Assembly: GCF_025947345.1 (NCBI RefSeq)
Contig: NZ_CP110011.1
Location: 62,001-126,000 of the forward strand
Source: Flavobacterium sp. N502536
GTDB taxonomy: Bacteria; Bacteroidota; Bacteroidia; Flavobacteriales; Flavobacteriaceae
Length of the DNA stretch: 64,000 nucleotides
Direction: 5' to 3'
Notes under the pieces: generated by a model
The model's input: the letters and a program-made list of their open reading frames with translations, nothing else
What the model was told of the DNA's origin: nothing
The model's database searches: none
Made by a program: the position numbers and the translations under genes
In this document: positions 11,818-19,071 of the stretch, in pieces
How the letters are laid out: each line of letters begins with the position of its first letter
How positions within the stretch are numbered: position 1 is the first letter of the stretch

Positions 11818-12462
11818 TTAAGACGATAGTCGTTCAATCTTCCACGAAAAGTCAGACTGACTCTGATAACGAATCCTGTCGTGCAATCTGTTGGGCCTTC
11901 CCTGCCAGAATTCTACCTCTAAAGGAGTTACTAAAAAGCCTCCCCAATTTTCAGGTCTCGGAATGTGTTTTCCTTCAAATTCTTTCTCTAATTTTTTCAA
12001 ATTTTCTTCCAGAAAAGTTCGGGACGGGATCACTTCACTTTGCTTCGAAACAATCGCTCCGAGCTTGCTTCCGTCGGGACGAGAATCAAAATAACCATCA
12101 GATATGTTCTCCGCTGTTCGGGTGGCGATTCCTTTTATAATTACCTGACGTTCCATTTCCTGCCAGAAAAAAGACAAACAAACATGGGGGTTCGCTGTTA
12201 TTGCTTTTCCCTTTTCTGAATCGTAGTTGGTATAAAAAATAAAACCTTCCTCTGAAAATTTCTTCAACAACACTACTCTGGATTTTGGAAAACCGTCCAA
12301 CCCAATTGTTGAAACAGTCATAGCATTGACTTCTCCATTTCCGCCAAAATCTTCTACCTCATGAAACCATCGGTTAAAAAGATTAATTGGATCTTCCGGA
12401 ATATTCGTTTCTAATAACTCACTCTTTTCGTAAGATTTTCTATAATTGCTTAAATCGTTCAT
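11818..12462 (-). CDS. pdxH: Pyridoxamine 5'-phosphate oxidase
   Basis: A cytosolic flavoenzyme that oxidises pyridoxamine or pyridoxine 5'-phosphate to pyridoxal 5'-phosphate with FMN and oxygen. The 214-residue length is typical. Visible family motifs are MTVSTIGLDGFPKSRVVLLK (FMN and substrate binding), FYTNYDSEKGKAI, SFFWQEMERQV, WGGFLVTPLEVEFWQGRPNR and the C-terminal RIRY. It is the next gene after rnz on the same strand, 92 bases away, with a short repeat array in between. Confidence 0.96.
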   Translation of the reverse strand: MNDLSNYRKSYEKSELLETNIPEDPINLFNRWFHEVEDFGGNGEVNAMTVSTIGLDGFPKSRVVLLKKFSEEGFIFYTNYDSEKGKAITANPHVCLSFFWQEMERQVIIKGIATRTAENISDGYFDSRPDGSKLGAIVSKQSEVIPSRTFLEENLKKLEKEFEGKHIPRPENWGGFLVTPLEVEFWQGRPNRLHDRIRYQSQSDFSWKIERLSS

Positions 12463-12465
12463 AAT

Positions 12466-12569
12466 TGCTGATTTTAGATTGTAGACTTTAGATTTTTACT
12501 TTGATTTATGAATACACGTAACCATTGGTAATTCATCCTCAAAAAACTCAAAACTCAAAACTCAAAACT
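12466..12569. repeat. Short-word arrays between rnz and pdxH
   Basis: Two word families are present: ATTTTAGATT-type words at 12470-12500 and a tandem AACTCAAA array at 12541-12569. The second array starts inside rnz: its last codons and stop (TTT GAG TTT TGA on the minus strand) are repeat units. Confidence 0.7.
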
Positions 12570-13460
12570 TCTTCCATCATCTCCTAAGAGAACGTTTGGA
12601 AAAACAGTTTCAGCTTCTTCTTTAAAACGTTCGATACCATCGTATCGCGTTGAGTAATGCCCGAGTATCAATTGTTTTGCATTTGCTTTAAGAGCAATGG
12701 TCGCTGCTTCTTTTGCGGTTGAATGCAGCGTTTTCTGTGCTAATGCCGCTTCTGACTCCAAAAAAGTAGCTTCGTGGTATAAGACATCAACATCCTTTAT
12801 TAAAGGAAGTACAGCTTCATAATAGGCGGTATCCGAGCAAAAAGCATAACTCATTGCAGGAATTGGATCAAAGGACAGCTTTTCGTTTTTTATTACAGTG
12901 CTATCATCCAGTGTAACATCGCCGCCGCCTTTTATTTTTTGATAGTACGCCGTATGAATATCATATTGCTGCACGGCTTCAACATTCAATTTTCGATCAC
13001 CGGGTTTTTCCTGAAATAAAAATCCGTTGGTATACACACGATGTTTTAACGGAATCGTTTTTACAATAACCTTGCTGTCTTCAAAAATAACTTCGCTCTC
13101 TGTTGATTCTAATTCATGAAAAAACAAATCATAACTCGTCCAGGAATTGGACAATCTCAATTGCAAAGTAATAATCTCCTTCACTCCTTTCGGTCCATAA
13201 ACATGTAAATCAGTCGTACGGCCTAAAAGCGCAAAAGTTGAGATCGTACCAATTAATCCATAAAGATGATCCCCATGCAAATGCGAAATAAAAATATGAT
13301 TTATTTTAGAGAATTTAATTTTGTTCTTGCGCAGCTGTACCTGAGTTCCTTCACCGCAATCAATTAAAAACATTCTGTTTTTAATCTCTAAAACCTGCGA
13401 AGTCGGATTGGTAATTGTTCTGGGAGTTGCGGCATAACAGCCTAGTATGGTAAGCTTCAT
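12555..13460 (-). CDS. rnz: Ribonuclease Z (tRNA 3' endonuclease)
   Basis: A 301-residue metallo-beta-lactamase-fold nuclease that trims the 3' trailer of tRNA precursors. Zinc-binding motif HLHGDHLYGL is near residue 60; LIDCGEGTQVQL precedes it, SDTAYYEAVLPL and LYHEATF follow, and the final LILGHYSTRY histidine is present. Length matches the short RNase Z form. It follows the small STAS-like gene by 88 bases on the same strand. The extreme C-terminus (SFEF) is encoded by units of a downstream repeat array. Confidence 0.95.
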   Translation of the reverse strand: MKLTILGCYAATPRTITNPTSQVLEIKNRMFLIDCGEGTQVQLRKNKIKFSKINHIFISHLHGDHLYGLIGTISTFALLGRTTDLHVYGPKGVKEIITLQLRLSNSWTSYDLFFHELESTESEVIFEDSKVIVKTIPLKHRVYTNGFLFQEKPGDRKLNVEAVQQYDIHTAYYQKIKGGGDVTLDDSTVIKNEKLSFDPIPAMSYAFCSDTAYYEAVLPLIKDVDVLYHEATFLESEAALAQKTLHSTAKEAATIALKANAKQLILGHYSTRYDGIERFKEEAETVFPNVLLGDDGRSFEF

Positions 13461-13548
13461 TTTAGATTGTTGATTTTAGATTTTAGATTGAATATATATT
13501 TTAGATTTCAACATTCAAAATCTAAAATCTGAACTCTAAAATCTACAA
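13461..13548. repeat. Quasi-palindromic TTTTAGATT / AATCTAAAA array
   Basis: TTTTAGATT-type words on the left and AAAATCTAAAATCT words on the right occupy almost the entire gap between rnz and the gene upstream of it. The same words recur at 12.47 kb and at 61.02 kb. Confidence 0.75.
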
Positions 13549-13881
13549 TTAAAACCCGAGGTCTCTTTCAATTTCTTCCATTTCGATAATGTCATGTGCT
13601 TCCAAAAGTGATGGAACCACTAGTAATTTATCTGAAACAGCATTAAAGTCAAGATCAGAAACTACTACTACAAATGATTTTTTGGCTTTTTTCTGTTGTT
13701 TGGCCAAAGGCAGAAAAAGCTTTACTTCTTTTTCAGAAACATCAGTATCTGCAGACAAATCGATTATAATATTTTGTTTTTCAAAGGTTTTAAACTGTTG
13801 CGTTACTTTTTCCAAAAAAGCATTAAAATCTCCCTGGGTATCTTTAATGGTAACGGTATGTCCTTTTTGATCTACTTTCAT
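13549..13881 (-). CDS. Small STAS-like conserved protein between pyrB and rnz
   Basis: A 110-residue acidic cytosolic protein with no signal peptide. Its alternating pattern (hydrophobic strand NIIIDLSA, helix EKEVKLFLPLAKQQ, strand SFVVVVSD, helix and final strand) suggests a STAS or anti-sigma-antagonist-like fold. Flavobacterial genomes often label this neighbour of rnz as ribonuclease Z, but no HxHxDH motif or metallo-beta-lactamase feature is present, so that name looks inherited from the neighbour. Its place between pyrB and rnz suggests co-transcription. Function unknown. Confidence 0.8.
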   Translation of the reverse strand: MKVDQKGHTVTIKDTQGDFNAFLEKVTQQFKTFEKQNIIIDLSADTDVSEKEVKLFLPLAKQQKKAKKSFVVVVSDLDFNAVSDKLLVVPSLLEAHDIIEMEEIERDLGF

Positions 13882-13930
13882 CTTCTAATTTATAGGCTCT
13901 GTTAGAGAGCTAAGGTACGATTTTTTTGTG

Positions 13931-14018
13931 GTTTCAGGTTTCAAGTTTCAGGTTTCAGGTTTTATAACGTTCAGCTTATCGAACTTGAAACAAAAAAACT
14001 TGAAACAAAAAAATAAAA
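13931..14018. repeat. Quasi-palindromic GTTTCAGGT / ACTTGAAAC array
   Basis: Words of the form TTTCAAG/TTTCAGG are repeated at 13935-13965, followed by AACTTGAAAC words at 13981-14008 that are their reverse complement. It fills the gap between pyrB and the small STAS-like gene. Related words occur at 61.05-61.08 kb. Confidence 0.75.
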
Positions 14019-14019
14019 A

Positions 14020-14946
14020 CTACTGAATCTTAGAAGCCAATAAATAAATAACGGCCATTCTGATCGCGACACCATTTTCAACCTGATTCAAAATCACGGA
14101 ATGGTCTGAGTCTGCTACTTCAGAAGTTATCTCTACCCCTCTGTTGATTGGTCCCGGGTGCATGATTACGATTTCTTTTCCAAGAGAATCCAGTAAGGGT
14201 TTATCTACTCCGTACTGTTGTGCATATTCGCGTGTAGAAGGAAAAAAGTTTACATCCATACGTTCGTTTTGTACGCGAAGCATGTTGGCAACATCACACC
14301 ATTCTAAAGCTTTACGCAAATTTGGTTCAACCGTAACACCAAGCGATTCGATGTATCTTGGAATCAGTGTTTTTGGACCGCAAACTTTTACTTCGGCTCC
14401 CTGCATCTTCAAAGCATATATATTGGACAAAGCCACTCTTGAATGCAGAATATCACCTACAATAACTACTTTTTTTCCGGCCACATCGCCTAATTTTTCT
14501 CTAATCGAGTAACTGTCTAATAAAGCTTGTGTTGGGTGCTCGTGTGCTCCGTCTCCGGCGTTCACGATACTGGCTTTGACATTTTTGGATAAAAAATAAG
14601 CCGCTCCGGGGTTGGAGTGGCGCATTACAACCATATCAACTTTCATTGAAAGGATATTATTTACAGTATCAATCAGGGTCTCTCCTTTTTTGACCGAAGA
14701 CTGAGCTGCCGAAAAACTAATCACATCAGCAGAGAGTCTTTTTTGTGCCAACTCAAAAGAAAGTTTTGTTCTGGTACTGTTTTCAAAGAAAATATTGGCA
14801 ATGGTAATATCTCGTAATGAAGGAACTTTTTTAATGGGTCTGTTAATGACTTCTTTAAAATGATCGGCAGTTTCAAAAATCAGGTTAATATCATTTTCAT
14901 TGATATATTTAATTCCTAATAAGTGATTTACGCTTAATTCTTTCAT
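14020..14946 (-). CDS. pyrB: Aspartate carbamoyltransferase catalytic chain
   Basis: Catalyses carbamoyl phosphate plus L-aspartate to N-carbamoyl-aspartate, the committed step of pyrimidine synthesis. The 308-residue length is standard. Motifs seen are FFENSTRTKLSFE (carbamoyl phosphate site), GDGAHEHPTQALLDSY, VVIVGDILHSRVALSN and MHPGPINRGVEI. No regulatory chain pyrI is nearby, in line with the PyrR-type arrangement. It lies 155 bases downstream of pyrR on the same strand, so uridine-nucleotide control through PyrR is plausible. Confidence 0.97.
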   Translation of the reverse strand: MKELSVNHLLGIKYINENDINLIFETADHFKEVINRPIKKVPSLRDITIANIFFENSTRTKLSFELAQKRLSADVISFSAAQSSVKKGETLIDTVNNILSMKVDMVVMRHSNPGAAYFLSKNVKASIVNAGDGAHEHPTQALLDSYSIREKLGDVAGKKVVIVGDILHSRVALSNIYALKMQGAEVKVCGPKTLIPRYIESLGVTVEPNLRKALEWCDVANMLRVQNERMDVNFFPSTREYAQQYGVDKPLLDSLGKEIVIMHPGPINRGVEITSEVADSDHSVILNQVENGVAIRMAVIYLLASKIQ

Positions 14947-14955
14947 TGTGTTTGT

Positions 14956-15112
14956 TTATATATTTATTTGTTTAATCGTTCAATCGCTTTCTTTACGACT
15001 AAATAGTTGACCGATTTAACGGTTCAACTATTTTTTAATTTCACTAATCATTTAATCGTTTGGCTTTTCCGATTAAACAATTAACCGGTTAACCGATTAA
15101 ACTAATTGGTAA
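14956..15112. repeat. TTTAATCG / CGATTAAA word array in the pyrR-pyrB gap
   Basis: TTTAATCG and TCAATCG words on the left are matched by CCGATTAAAC and AATTAACCGG words on the right, which include the palindrome TTAACCGGTTAA. Comparable words occur at 61.93-62.04 kb. Confidence 0.7.
15001..15036. other. Hairpin in the pyrR-pyrB intergenic region
   Basis: AAATAGTTGA and TCAACTATTT flank a short CG-containing loop, giving a stem of about 12 bp with one bulge. No T-run follows on the minus strand, so it is not a canonical terminator for pyrR. It could be an mRNA-processing or regulatory hairpin. Confidence 0.4.
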
Positions 15113-15641
15113 TCAAATGCACCACATCTTCGCCGTCATTTTCTTTCCAGCTTACTTTTACTTTTTCACCATTAATAGCATCTACCTGACGACCACGATA
15201 ATCGGGCTGAATAGGCAGATTGCGACTAAAACGCCTGTCGATTAACACTAACAATTCAATTTCTGAAGGTCTCCCAAAAGACTGAATTGCGGTTAAAGCA
15301 GAGCGAATGCTGCGTCCGGTAAACAAAACGTCATCAATAAAAATGACTTTTTTATTTTCAACTATAAAATTGATTTGGGTTTTATTGGCTTCAAGCGGTT
15401 TATCTGTACGACGGAAATCGTCTCTGAAAAATGTAATATCTAAATATCCCAGAGAAATTTCAGGTGTCTTGTACTCGCTCTCTAATATTTGTTTTAAACG
15501 TTCTGCTAAAAAAACACCTCTCGGCTGAATTCCGATTAAAATAGTATCTGAAAAATCAAGATGTTTTTCGATTAACTGACAAGCCAAACGATGGAGTATG
15601 ATAGTAACTTCTTTTGAATTAAGTAATACTTTTTGGCTCAT
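15102..15641 (-). CDS. pyrR: PyrR bifunctional pyrimidine regulator / uracil phosphoribosyltransferase
   Basis: A 179-residue protein from the ATG at 15641; an upstream in-frame start would add nine residues but runs into the promoter. The phosphoribosyltransferase fold is shown by the PRPP loop VIFIDDVLFTGRSIRSAL, IGIQPRGVFLAERL near the N-terminus, and the PyrR-type DRRFSRNLPIQPDYRGRQVD. PyrR binds pyr mRNA in a UMP-dependent way in Bacillus and has uracil phosphoribosyltransferase activity. Adjacent pyrB supports a pyrimidine role. I did not find a clear PyrR-binding loop with an antiterminator. Confidence 0.94.
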   Translation of the reverse strand: MSQKVLLNSKEVTIILHRLACQLIEKHLDFSDTILIGIQPRGVFLAERLKQILESEYKTPEISLGYLDITFFRDDFRRTDKPLEANKTQINFIVENKKVIFIDDVLFTGRSIRSALTAIQSFGRPSEIELLVLIDRRFSRNLPIQPDYRGRQVDAINGEKVKVSWKENDGEDVVHLITN

Positions 15642-15665
15642 AATTAAGTATAATGTTTGGTTGGG

Positions 15666-15673
15666 CAAATATA
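15666..15673 (-). promoter_or_regulatory. -7 promoter box of pyrR
   Basis: On the minus strand TATATTTG matches TAnnTTTG exactly, 24 bases before the chosen pyrR start. A -33 element is not obvious. The box also supports choosing 15641 rather than 15668 as the start. Confidence 0.45.
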
Positions 15674-15740
15674 CAAAATCAGAATTTATTTGTTGCCTCT
15701 TTCTAAATACAAATATTGGAATAAATTTTTAAGGCTGTAC

Positions 15741-15960
15741 GATCACAAAGCAGTATTCTAAATTTCGTAGGAATGAACAATATTCCGGCAACCAATTTCA
15801 ATCCGTTGCCTATGAAACAACATTAGGGAAAGTTCCATAGGAACGATACCCATTACAAGCCAGTATTCCAAATTCCGTAGGAATGAACAATGCTGTAACA
15901 ACGGATTTTAATCCGTTGCCTATGAAGCAAAAGAGATAAAAGTTCCATAGGAACGATCCA
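15741..15960. repeat. Two tandem 110-bp repeats with palindromic words
   Basis: This fills most of the 456-base gap between pyrR and the DHFR-like gene; I see no coding region there. Three landmarks recur at exactly 110-base spacing: CAGTATTC at 15751/15861, ATCCGTTGCCTATGAA at 15801/15911 and AGTTCCATAGGAACGAT at 15831/15941. Copy 2 holds a perfect 8-bp hairpin (CAACGGAT-TTTA-ATCCGTTG, 15899-15918) that is decayed in copy 1. TTCCATAGGAA and TTCCGTAGGAA are near-palindromic. Confidence 0.85.
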
Positions 15961-16068
15961 TATCGCAAGCAGCTTATTTTAACCCTTGAAACAACACACT
16001 AATTATAATTCGCTTCTGCAACACCATCAACCCGCATTAATTCAGTCCAATATTTCTTGTTATTTTAT

Positions 16069-16076
16069 TATATTTG
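16069..16076 (+). promoter_or_regulatory. -7 promoter box of the DHFR-like gene
   Basis: TATATTTG matches TAnnTTTG and ends 21 bases before the ATG at 16098. No clear -33 TTTG. It supports the downstream ATG over the one at 16074, which lies within this box. Confidence 0.4.
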
Positions 16077-16097
16077 AGAAACCAAAAACTAAAAATC

Positions 16098-16691
16098 ATG
16101 AGAAAAATAATCGCCTTAGCAATGATTACACTCGATGGGGTGATGCAGGCACCGGGCGGCCCTCAGGAAGATACTTCGGGCGGTTTTGAATACGGAGGCT
16201 GGGTCGCACCATTTGGTGATGAATCATACAGCAAGGCCATGGAGAAACAAATGGAACCTTCGGATATTCTTTTGGGTCGAAAAACCTTTGATCTTTTTGA
16301 ATCGTATTGGCCCGCGAATGCTGCTAACTGGCCCGGAATCAATGAGGTTACCAAATATGTCTTATCTACAAGCCGAAAAGATTCCCAATGGGAGAACTCG
16401 GTCTTTCTAAAAAACACAGAAGACATTCAAAAGCTTAAAAATTCAGAAGGCGATGACATTAAAGTTTGGGGTGGTGCCCACATGATTCAGTTCCTGCTTA
16501 AAAATGATTTAGTTGATGAGCTTTGGCTCAAAATTCATCCTTTACTACTTGGAAAAGGAAAAAAACTATTTGATGAGGGTGCAGTTCCAACTTCATTTGT
16601 ACTGACTGACCATACGATCACCTCTACAGGAGTTATTATAGCCAATTACAAACGATCAGAACCCGTGAGAACCGGTACAATTGGAGGTTAA
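16098..16691 (+). CDS. Dihydrofolate reductase / RibD C-terminal-like reductase
   Basis: A 197-residue protein; the ATG at 16098 gives MRKIIALAMITLDGVMQAPG, the usual start of the YyaP/YwjB-type group. The fold is the RibD C-terminal NADPH-dependent reductase: a substrate strand (ITLDGVMQ), DILLGRKTFDLF, YVLSTSRKD, and the dinucleotide-binding stretch VWGGAHMIQFLLKNDLVDELWLK. These proteins are predicted cytosolic reductases; most have no proven substrate and are not the housekeeping FolA. No neighbour clarifies its role. Confidence 0.88.
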   Translation: MRKIIALAMITLDGVMQAPGGPQEDTSGGFEYGGWVAPFGDESYSKAMEKQMEPSDILLGRKTFDLFESYWPANAANWPGINEVTKYVLSTSRKDSQWENSVFLKNTEDIQKLKNSEGDDIKVWGGAHMIQFLLKNDLVDELWLKIHPLLLGKGKKLFDEGAVPTSFVLTDHTITSTGVIIANYKRSEPVRTGTIGG

Positions 16692-16826
16692 AAAACCGTA
16701 TTTAAGCAACAACCACCTGGCATTGAAAAGATTTCTTCCGTGCCTGTGGTAGTTCTTTTTATTACGGCAACAAACTAAAACCTGCCAACAAGTAAAGCGC
16801 TCTTAAACCGAATATTTACCGAAAAA

Positions 16827-17393
16827 ATGAATTCCTATCTCACCAAAATAGATGCTTTTATAAACAGCCTTGATCCGGAAACCTTAGCCGTTTTAAATAA
16901 CATCTCGACTACCAAAACATTAAAAAAAGGAGCATTTTTGTTACGGCAAGACGAAATATGCAGTAAAAGTTACTTTATAGAAGAAGGGATCGTCAGAAAG
17001 TATTATCTCGATGACGGGAAGGAAATCACAACAGAACTCTACTTTCCTGATGATATAGCCGTATCTTTTAATAGTTATTGCCTGCAACATCCCAGTAAGG
17101 AATTCATTGAGGCTGTTACCGAGATTACCATTTCACAAACTGACTTTACCGCATTTCAGAACGCGAAGAAGCAATTTCCAAAATTAACAGAATTAGATTT
17201 GATGCTCACCGAGTATTACGCCATTTGGCTGGAGGACCGCTTGTTTCAGTTTCGCACCCTCGATGCTACCACGCGTTATCTTAAGCTAATCAAAGAACAT
17301 TCGCATATTATTAAAAATATCCAGCTCACCCACATTGCTTCTTATCTTGGAATATCGCTGGAAACTCTGAGCAGAATCCGTTCCAGAATTTAA
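16827..17393 (+). CDS. Crp/Fnr-family transcriptional regulator
   Basis: A 188-residue regulator with an N-terminal cyclic-nucleotide-binding-like beta-roll (about 25-115: LKKGAFLLRQDEICSKSYFIEEG and FPDDIAVSF) and a compact C-terminal helix-turn-helix (TATRYLKLIKEHSHI then LTHIASYLGISLETLSRIRSRI). There is no FNR-type cysteine cluster, and the arginine/serine pair of a cAMP site is not evident, so the effector is unknown. A perfect TTTGAC-N4-GTCAAA palindrome lies 8 bases after its stop, in front of the next gene. That suggests the regulator controls its neighbour. Confidence 0.9.
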   Translation: MNSYLTKIDAFINSLDPETLAVLNNISTTKTLKKGAFLLRQDEICSKSYFIEEGIVRKYYLDDGKEITTELYFPDDIAVSFNSYCLQHPSKEFIEAVTEITISQTDFTAFQNAKKQFPKLTELDLMLTEYYAIWLEDRLFQFRTLDATTRYLKLIKEHSHIIKNIQLTHIASYLGISLETLSRIRSRI

Positions 17394-17400
17394 ATGTATT

Positions 17401-17418
17401 ATTTGACCTAAGTCAAAT
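17401..17418. promoter_or_regulatory. Crp/Fnr-type palindromic operator
   Basis: ATTTGAC-CTAA-GTCAAAT is a perfect inverted repeat with 7-bp arms and a 4-base spacer, the geometry of FNR/CRP boxes (TTGAT-N4-ATCAA). It lies between the Crp/Fnr-type gene and the DUF418-like gene, 48 bases before the latter's ATG and just upstream of a -7-like GACATTTG at 17439-17446. Confidence 0.6.
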
Positions 17419-17465
17419 TTCACACAACTATTCATTTCGACATTTGTTTCCTAAAATATAAAAAA

Positions 17466-18542
17466 ATGAAACAAAGAATTATAGGATTTGACCTGGCAAG
17501 AGCTTATGCCATTTTCGGAATGTTTATTGTGAATTTTAATATGGTTTTTGGCTCCCATAGCGACCCAAGTACTGTTGCTCAATTTATGTCTCTTTTTAGC
17601 GGCAACTCAAGTTCGGTATTTGTAATACTCGCCGGAATGGGTGTTGCGCTTATGACCAACAGAGCTGCCTATACTCCTTCCGAGAAGAAGCAGCTGAGAA
17701 ATACCATTCTTAAACGAGCCGCTTTTTTATTTATTATTGGACTTTTACTCAACCTCATCTGGCCCGCCGATATTTTACATTTCTACGGTTGTTATATGTT
17801 TCTAATTGCTTTTTTTGTCTTTTTAAACAAGAAGTTTTTTCTGCTCCTGGCTGTGGTGGCGGTCTTTGGTTTTCACGTTTTAATTTTTATCATCCCCTAT
17901 GAAACAGGCTGGAACATGGATACTTTTCAATACACAGATTTTTACACCCTCAACGGATTTATCAGAAACACTTTTTATAATGGCTGGAATTCTGTTTTTC
18001 CCTGGATTGCTTATTTTCTTTTAGGAATGTATCTTGGAAGACTAAACTGGAGCAGTACAAAGATTCAGAAGAAAATGTTTGCGATTGGATTTTTAGTGTA
18101 TGTATCAATCGCATTACTTCAATTATTATCCGGTCAATTTGTACTTTCTGAAAATCTACATTTATTTATCAATGCCGATTACCTCCCGCCGTACCTCCCC
18201 TTTTTGTTAAGCACATCCGGATTTGCTCTGATGCTGATTGCCTTTTTTATGTACCTGGGAGAAAAATACGGAACGAACCGATATGTACAAAATTTTGCTC
18301 CAACAGGTCAAATGACGCTAACACACTATATTTCGCATCTCACTATTGGACTCATCCTGTTCTCTGTACTGATGAACAGGAGTTTAACCCAAGATCCAAT
18401 CGATCAGGAAGCGACAAAACCAATTTATATTTTGCTGTTTTCAATTGCATATTTTGTGCTCAGTTATTACTTTAGTAGTCTTTGGGCAAAACGCTTCAAT
18501 AATGGTCCGTTTGAAACTCTTATGCGTAAAATAGCCCGTTAA
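17466..18542 (+). CDS. DUF418/DUF1624-type polytopic membrane protein
   Basis: A 358-residue inner-membrane protein with about eight to ten hydrophobic segments. It opens with RIIGFDLARAYAIFGMFIVNF, the signature of the YeiB/DUF418 and heparan-acetyltransferase-like (DUF1624) membrane acyltransferase superfamily. The C-terminal half has TGQMTLTHYISHLTIG, also typical. Members are suspected to move acyl groups across the membrane, but substrates are mostly unknown. The FNR-type palindrome in front of it and the adjacent Crp/Fnr gene imply regulated expression. Confidence 0.87.
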   Translation: MKQRIIGFDLARAYAIFGMFIVNFNMVFGSHSDPSTVAQFMSLFSGNSSSVFVILAGMGVALMTNRAAYTPSEKKQLRNTILKRAAFLFIIGLLLNLIWPADILHFYGCYMFLIAFFVFLNKKFFLLLAVVAVFGFHVLIFIIPYETGWNMDTFQYTDFYTLNGFIRNTFYNGWNSVFPWIAYFLLGMYLGRLNWSSTKIQKKMFAIGFLVYVSIALLQLLSGQFVLSENLHLFINADYLPPYLPFLLSTSGFALMLIAFFMYLGEKYGTNRYVQNFAPTGQMTLTHYISHLTIGLILFSVLMNRSLTQDPIDQEATKPIYILLFSIAYFVLSYYFSSLWAKRFNNGPFETLMRKIAR

Positions 18543-18589
18543 TTAAAAATGCATCAAAGTTGTATTCAATCCTTTTAAAACGATAGATA

Positions 18590-18988
18590 ATGAGAGTAAA
18601 AGTAATCGGAATTCCAGTTCAGGATCAGGAAAAGGCCTTACAGTTTTATACTAAAAAATTAGGTTTTGTAAAAAAGCATGATGTGCCTCTGGGCGAAAAC
18701 AACAGATGGCTCACCGTTGTTGCTAAAGACGAACCAGACGGAGTCGAAATTTTACTGGAACCAGCACCCAATCATTTTGAACCGGCCAAAACCTATCAAA
18801 AAGCACTCTTTGACGCCGGGATCCCCTATACTCAATTTAACGTTGATCATCTTCAGGAGGAATACGATCGTCTGATTGGTCTTGAGGTTGAATTTAGTAT
18901 GAAACCAACGGAAATGGGAAATGTAAAAATTGCTATACTGGATGATACCTGCGGAAATAAAATTCAGCTGATTGAAATGTTATTCTAA
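18590..18988 (+). CDS. VOC-superfamily (glyoxalase-like) protein
   Basis: A 132-residue protein with two beta-alpha-beta-beta-beta modules, starting VIGIPVQDQEKALQFYTKKLGF and ending ILDDTCGNKIQLIEM. This is the vicinal oxygen chelate fold, as in glyoxalase I, bleomycin-resistance and dioxygenase proteins. Only part of the usual metal set is obvious, including the terminal glutamate (LIE). It lies 47 bases after the DUF418-like gene, so it may be its co-transcribed partner. The substrate cannot be read from sequence. Confidence 0.9.
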   Translation: MRVKVIGIPVQDQEKALQFYTKKLGFVKKHDVPLGENNRWLTVVAKDEPDGVEILLEPAPNHFEPAKTYQKALFDAGIPYTQFNVDHLQEEYDRLIGLEVEFSMKPTEMGNVKIAILDDTCGNKIQLIEMLF

Positions 18989-19019
18989 TATTCCGTCAGA
19001 TCTTCTTATCTAAAAAAAC

Positions 19020-19051
19020 AAAATCCCATTCGCCGCGGCAAATGGGATTTT
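19020..19051. terminator. Bidirectional terminator between VOC and phosphatase genes
   Basis: AAAATCCCATT pairs with AATGGGATTTT around a GC-rich loop. An A-run before and T-rich DNA after let it work for both converging genes. Confidence 0.8.
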
Positions 19052-19071
19052 GATATTTATTTGTTTGTTTA

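Noticed and set aside
13549..13881. Calling the small gene a ribonuclease Z
   Set aside because: It lacks the HxHxDH motif and the fold; the real rnz is the next gene. The name is probably carried over from the neighbour in databases.
15669..16097. A coding gene in the gap between pyrR and the DHFR-like gene
   Set aside because: Only very short frames exist and the 110-bp repeats show no codon pattern.
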